This document shows positions 41,087-44,247 of a DNA stretch of 44,247 nt, piece after piece. The DNA lies in contig JAGHQL010000204.1 of the NCBI GenBank assembly GCA_020080175.1, positions 351 to 44,597 of the forward strand, given 5' to 3'. Under the pieces are notes generated by a model. It had not been told where the DNA came from, did not search any database, and saw nothing but the letters and a program-made list of their open reading frames with translations. A program made the translations under genes and the position numbers. Within the stretch, counting starts at the first letter, position 1; each line of letters opens with the position of its first letter. This DNA comes from Glutinoglossum americanum. Lineage: Eukaryota > Ascomycota > Geoglossomycetes > Geoglossales > Geoglossaceae.

Positions 41087-43530
41087 ATGCGCACTTTATA
41101 CGTGGGAGCTTTGGTAGCTTCACTAGCTCTCCTCGTTGGCGTTGGAGATGCGACTGTTGAAAACACAACTGCAGCAACCGAAACAGCTGATGGCCATGGG
41201 GATTGCCATGGGGAGACGGTCATAGAGTAAGGCACGAGAGTCAGAGGAATCACTATGCACAGCTAACCCTTCAAAGAACCCATACCGTCACCGTGGCTCC
41301 TACCTGTCCTGCAAAAGAGTATCCATCGACTGTGTAGTATGTACCACCTATACTTATTTGTTGTGTCGTTGGCGCATTACTAGACTACTAAGGTTGAGCA
41401 GCATCACAAAGCCTATCACTCTCTACTCAACGATCATCAACGACATCTACTCCACAATTATCCACGATATCTACAAAACAATTACTAGCTACATAACCAT
41501 AACAGATATTGTCCCTACAACGTTTATAAAGCCTTCCACGTAAGACTTCCCCTTTCCTATTAATGTAATAGGCGTCCAATGTTTATCCATGCTGCTCCCG
41601 ACCCATCTATCCCCGGATCTCTGTTTTTGGCTGGTCACAAGCTCCCTCCGGCAGAAATCCATTTCCCAAAAAGCAGAGGCTTTGGAAAATGTACTCCCTT
41701 AGAGCTGGAGCCAGCTACACAGCCGGATTGGGCCTAATTCCCTTAGAGCGAGCAATTCTTATATTCGATGAACTGAAGGCTGACGCTCACTATTTTACCT
41801 TGCTCCAGTGTGGAGGTAGAGGTCACAGACTTCATAACGAAAACAATAACCCAGGTGTCCTCATGTGAGTATAATAGAGGTGCAAACCGATTACACAACT
41901 ATCAGAGCTAATAGGATTTTTAGTCCCTGTGGTTGTGACAAAGACTGCTGAGGGATCAACTCGAGTTACCACAATCTTGTATGTCCTTCTCCTCTGTTCT
42001 GAACCTGCTCTCTAACTGTACTCTAGCTCGACGGTTACCGGCATCGTCACCCAAACCGTCCCGGCCACTATCACTGTGCCTAGGACAGTGATCTCCCTTT
42101 CGACTGTCGTATTACCCGCATCTACGGTGACATCCGTAATAACCACTACAAGTGTTATCCCTGCTTCAACCACCACGCTTCCTGGCCGTACAGTAGCCAC
42201 GGTAATTCCTGCCAGTACCATTACGATCACTATAACGGCTACCACCACCCTCCCGGGTTCAACTATTTTACGCACAGTGCAACTCCCAGGTTCTACTGTG
42301 GTTGTGACACAGACGATAGCTGGTCCCTCTACGACCGCATCCGCCCCGCTTCCACCTAGCGTTTGTCCAAGCTTGACCCCAAGCGACAGTCACTTTGTTC
42401 CGCCAGCGCCCCCTCCAAAGGATTATACGTGGGGCTGCCCCCCGGGATCTCTTTGTGTCCCTAAGGGTCGCTGCCATATCTATGAGGCTCCCCCGGACGC
42501 TGGCTACGTCTGCTCACCCGATGAGTGTCAACCAATTCCACCTCTTGCACCCCCCCAGTTCTGGGGCGAACCAGTTACCTCCGACGAAGTCGCCAAATAC
42601 GTCCTTCAGGGTAACTACTTCAATTTAAATCCGAGAGATTTCGGCCTTGATTTTGATATCTTCGTCGACAATGTTACGACAACCACCCCCATTCAGCCAA
42701 CACCGCCACCGCCACCACCACCACCACCGCCGCCGCCGCCACCTCCACCACACTCAGCACCACCACCTCCACCTCCACCTCCACCACACTCAGCACCGCC
42801 ACCACCTCCACCTCCACCTCCACCGCACTCAGCACCACCTCCATATTCAGCACCGCCACCACCACCACCACCGCCGCCGCCGCCAACTTCTCACGAGTCG
42901 GTCTTGTTCACAAAGACCATCTATAGTGCTCACACCAACTACCCTCGTTCGCTGCAGGAGAGAGATACGCCTACGGCTCCACCTGCATGTTATGACGATT
43001 GCAGTGAGTAAACAACTCTTAACCCTTGATTTAGAGAGCGTTCTCTAATGACCCCAGATGCGGTTATGCTCGAAGTCCAGAGGCTCGGAAAGACGTCTCA
43101 ATTGTGCGAAGATGGTAGCTCCTTCAGGGAGACCCTTAGCCTTTGCCAGATGTGCATAACGGAACATGGCGACCAGAAAGGAGTCTCTTTTGGGTCGAGA
43201 GCACAGCCACAGTACCAGCAGTTTTTGGACTATTGCAGCGGTATTGGTGTCGCGGTACCGGTAACGGTCCCCGCGGCAACAATCAACACTGGTAACCCGA
43301 CGGTGGCAACAGCCCGGCCACCAGCGCCGACCGCACCGACCTCATCGCCTGCAGGGCCCGCTTCACCCTCCGTTACCGGTTCTGCAACCGCTCGCGGTTC
43401 TGCCAGCTCCACGAACTCCGCCAGCAGCCCGATCTCGACCTTCACGGGCTCTGGACACTCACTGGCTGCCCCCAACGCCGCCGTACTGCTGCTTGCAAGC
43501 TCGTGGTTCTTTGTTTTCCTCCACGCCTAA
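41087..43530 (+). CDS. Proline-rich GPI-type cell-wall glycoprotein
   Basis: Seven exons: 41087-41226, 41277-41336, 41399-41539, 41809-41864, 41924-41978, 42027-43003 and 43058-43530, giving 633 residues. A signal peptide (LYVGALVASLALLVGVG) comes first. Next is a long Thr/Val/Ile region with repeated LPGST and IPAST units, likely heavily O-glycosylated. A Cys-containing module, YTWGCPPGSLCVPKGRCHIY to YFNLNPRDFGLDFDIF, resembles a conserved block of wall proteins in many Pezizomycotina. After it lies a poly-proline region broken by HSA and YSA, a second Cys module (CEDGSSFRETLSLCQMC), a Ser/Thr/Pro stalk, and a hydrophobic end (NAAVLLLASSWFFVFLHA) typical of a GPI signal. The small 5' exons of 55-60 nt and the GAG acceptor of intron 2 are the least certain parts. 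Confidence 0.8.
42700..42890 (+). repeat. Poly-proline coding repeat (CCA/CCG/CCT)n
   Basis: A run of proline codons in blocks of about 9-15, separated by CACTCAGCA (His-Ser-Ala) three times and a TATTCAGCA (Tyr-Ser-Ala) variant. It lies inside the wall-protein gene. Confidence 0.85.
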
Positions 43531-44247
43531 TTTTGAGTTCTAATACCCACAAATAGTATTCTGCCAATGCACCCTCACTAGAGGGTGTTCGACTTGGGTC
43601 ATATTTTTCTTTTTGCTTAACAGCGACATTTAGACGGGTGGAGTTTGATGGCATGGGAGAATGTCCCTCATTTGGTTCTTGGGCATTAAACCTCACCGTG
43701 ACGATCCTTACGAAAGCGCTCTACAAGCATGACTCTCCCTAATGTTTATGTTTTTGATGATTAGATGGGATGGTAATAAACTTATTTTGGGACATGTTCG
43801 GTCTCCCACCTCTCCTTTGGGAGGAGTCTCGGATGGCGTTGGTAGGCGGGAGGGAAGAGCGGGGAACAGGAAGTTCAACTATGCTGGACTTCTATAGTTT
43901 TTTTAGCGACAGCTTTTACAGTTGTTCCCTATTCTCGCCCTCCCTTGGTTCTATCTAGTTGTCTCGGGCTTGGTCCTTAAAACTTAATGTAATGAATGGT
44001 ATGGTATGGATAATATGGTAGGCGGATATTTTTTTTTTTTTTTTCCCCTGCTAGCAGGGAACGGGTAAATGAGACGAAAAGGGATAAAAAGAGCAAGGAT
44101 GGCCAAGAGGAATACCTATCTACTTCTGATGTCCTTCCTTTATCTATTCTTTTTTTTTCCCTTCTGGCTGGCTGGCTGGGGGGGGGGGGGGGGGGTGGGG
44201 GGGGTGACGTATGGGGGGGGGTTTGGAATGTTAGGGGAAGTGGAGGG
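43531..44247. other. Window-edge non-coding sequence
   Basis: About 720 bp after the wall-protein gene. It has a T-run near 44030, a TGGTA-type repeat near 43998, GGCT repeats and long G-runs from 44178 to the end. No gene and no telomeric TTAGGG repeat is seen. Confidence 0.6.

Noticed and set aside
41540-41808. Extra exon in the 269-nt third intron of the wall-protein gene
   Set aside because: No internal segment with good splice sites keeps the frame and adds plausible Thr-rich sequence; direct joining of the flanking exons works.
1-44247. Secondary-metabolite cluster, CRISPR array, virus-like element or coding transposon
   Set aside because: No polyketide or peptide synthase, reverse transcriptase, integrase, transposase, capsid-like frame or spaced repeat array was found; the genes are mainly housekeeping and surface proteins.

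Overview
The window reads as nuclear DNA of a filamentous ascomycete (Pezizomycotina). Genes are packed on both strands, introns are mostly 45-120 nt with GT-AG borders and CTAAC/CTGAC-like branch sites, and the proteins are ascomycete types: a secreted LAP1-type aminopeptidase, PNS1, Kelch surface proteins and a GPI-type wall glycoprotein. No mobile element with coding capacity, virus-like element, rRNA or canonical tRNA was seen. An early-diverging class such as Pezizomycetes is possible but is only an impression.

Layout. 0.7-7.1 kb: DUF1774 membrane protein (-), secreted leucine aminopeptidase (+), large disordered protein with a C-terminal membrane segment (+). 7.5-11.6 kb: nucleoporin SEH1 (-) divergent from ALG7 (+), the first enzyme of N-glycan assembly. 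11.6-12.9 kb: an intergenic gap with two copies of a tRNA-like repeat. 12.9-17.4 kb: PNS1 choline-transporter-like protein (-) divergent from VPS36 of ESCRT-II (+). 17.7-22.1 kb: a conserved fungal membrane-type protein (-) and a seven-exon long-chain acyl-CoA synthetase (-). 22.6-28.1 kb: RKM5-like methyltransferase, a DUF6697-type protein and a THEM6/hotdog-type protein, all (+). 28.2-32.5 kb: gene-poor stretch with a decayed 3' end of a TDA3-like FAD oxidoreductase gene and a small membrane-anchored secreted protein (-). 32.6-35.9 kb: intronless HRQ1 helicase (+). 36.5-43.5 kb: Kelch-type surface protein (-), 1.9 kb of non-coding DNA with a 55-bp direct repeat, and a proline-rich GPI-type wall protein (+).

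The genes do not form a pathway or a secondary-metabolite cluster; most are housekeeping functions (N-glycosylation, nuclear pore, endosomal sorting, lipid activation, ribosome methylation, DNA repair), with secreted or surface proteins concentrated in the last third. Exon joins were worked out by hand from splice signals and reading-frame continuity; each multi-exon model given closes in frame.

The most interesting signal is the pair of ~153-nt minus-strand elements at 11.9-12.4 kb. Both have A-box- and B-box-like Pol III promoter motifs, a T-run downstream, and two hairpins in which base changes between the copies are compensated. Other points are a long two-frame region inside the disordered protein gene, a GC-AG intron in VPS36, a 26-nt micro-exon in the acyl-CoA synthetase gene and a 537-nt intron in SEH1.
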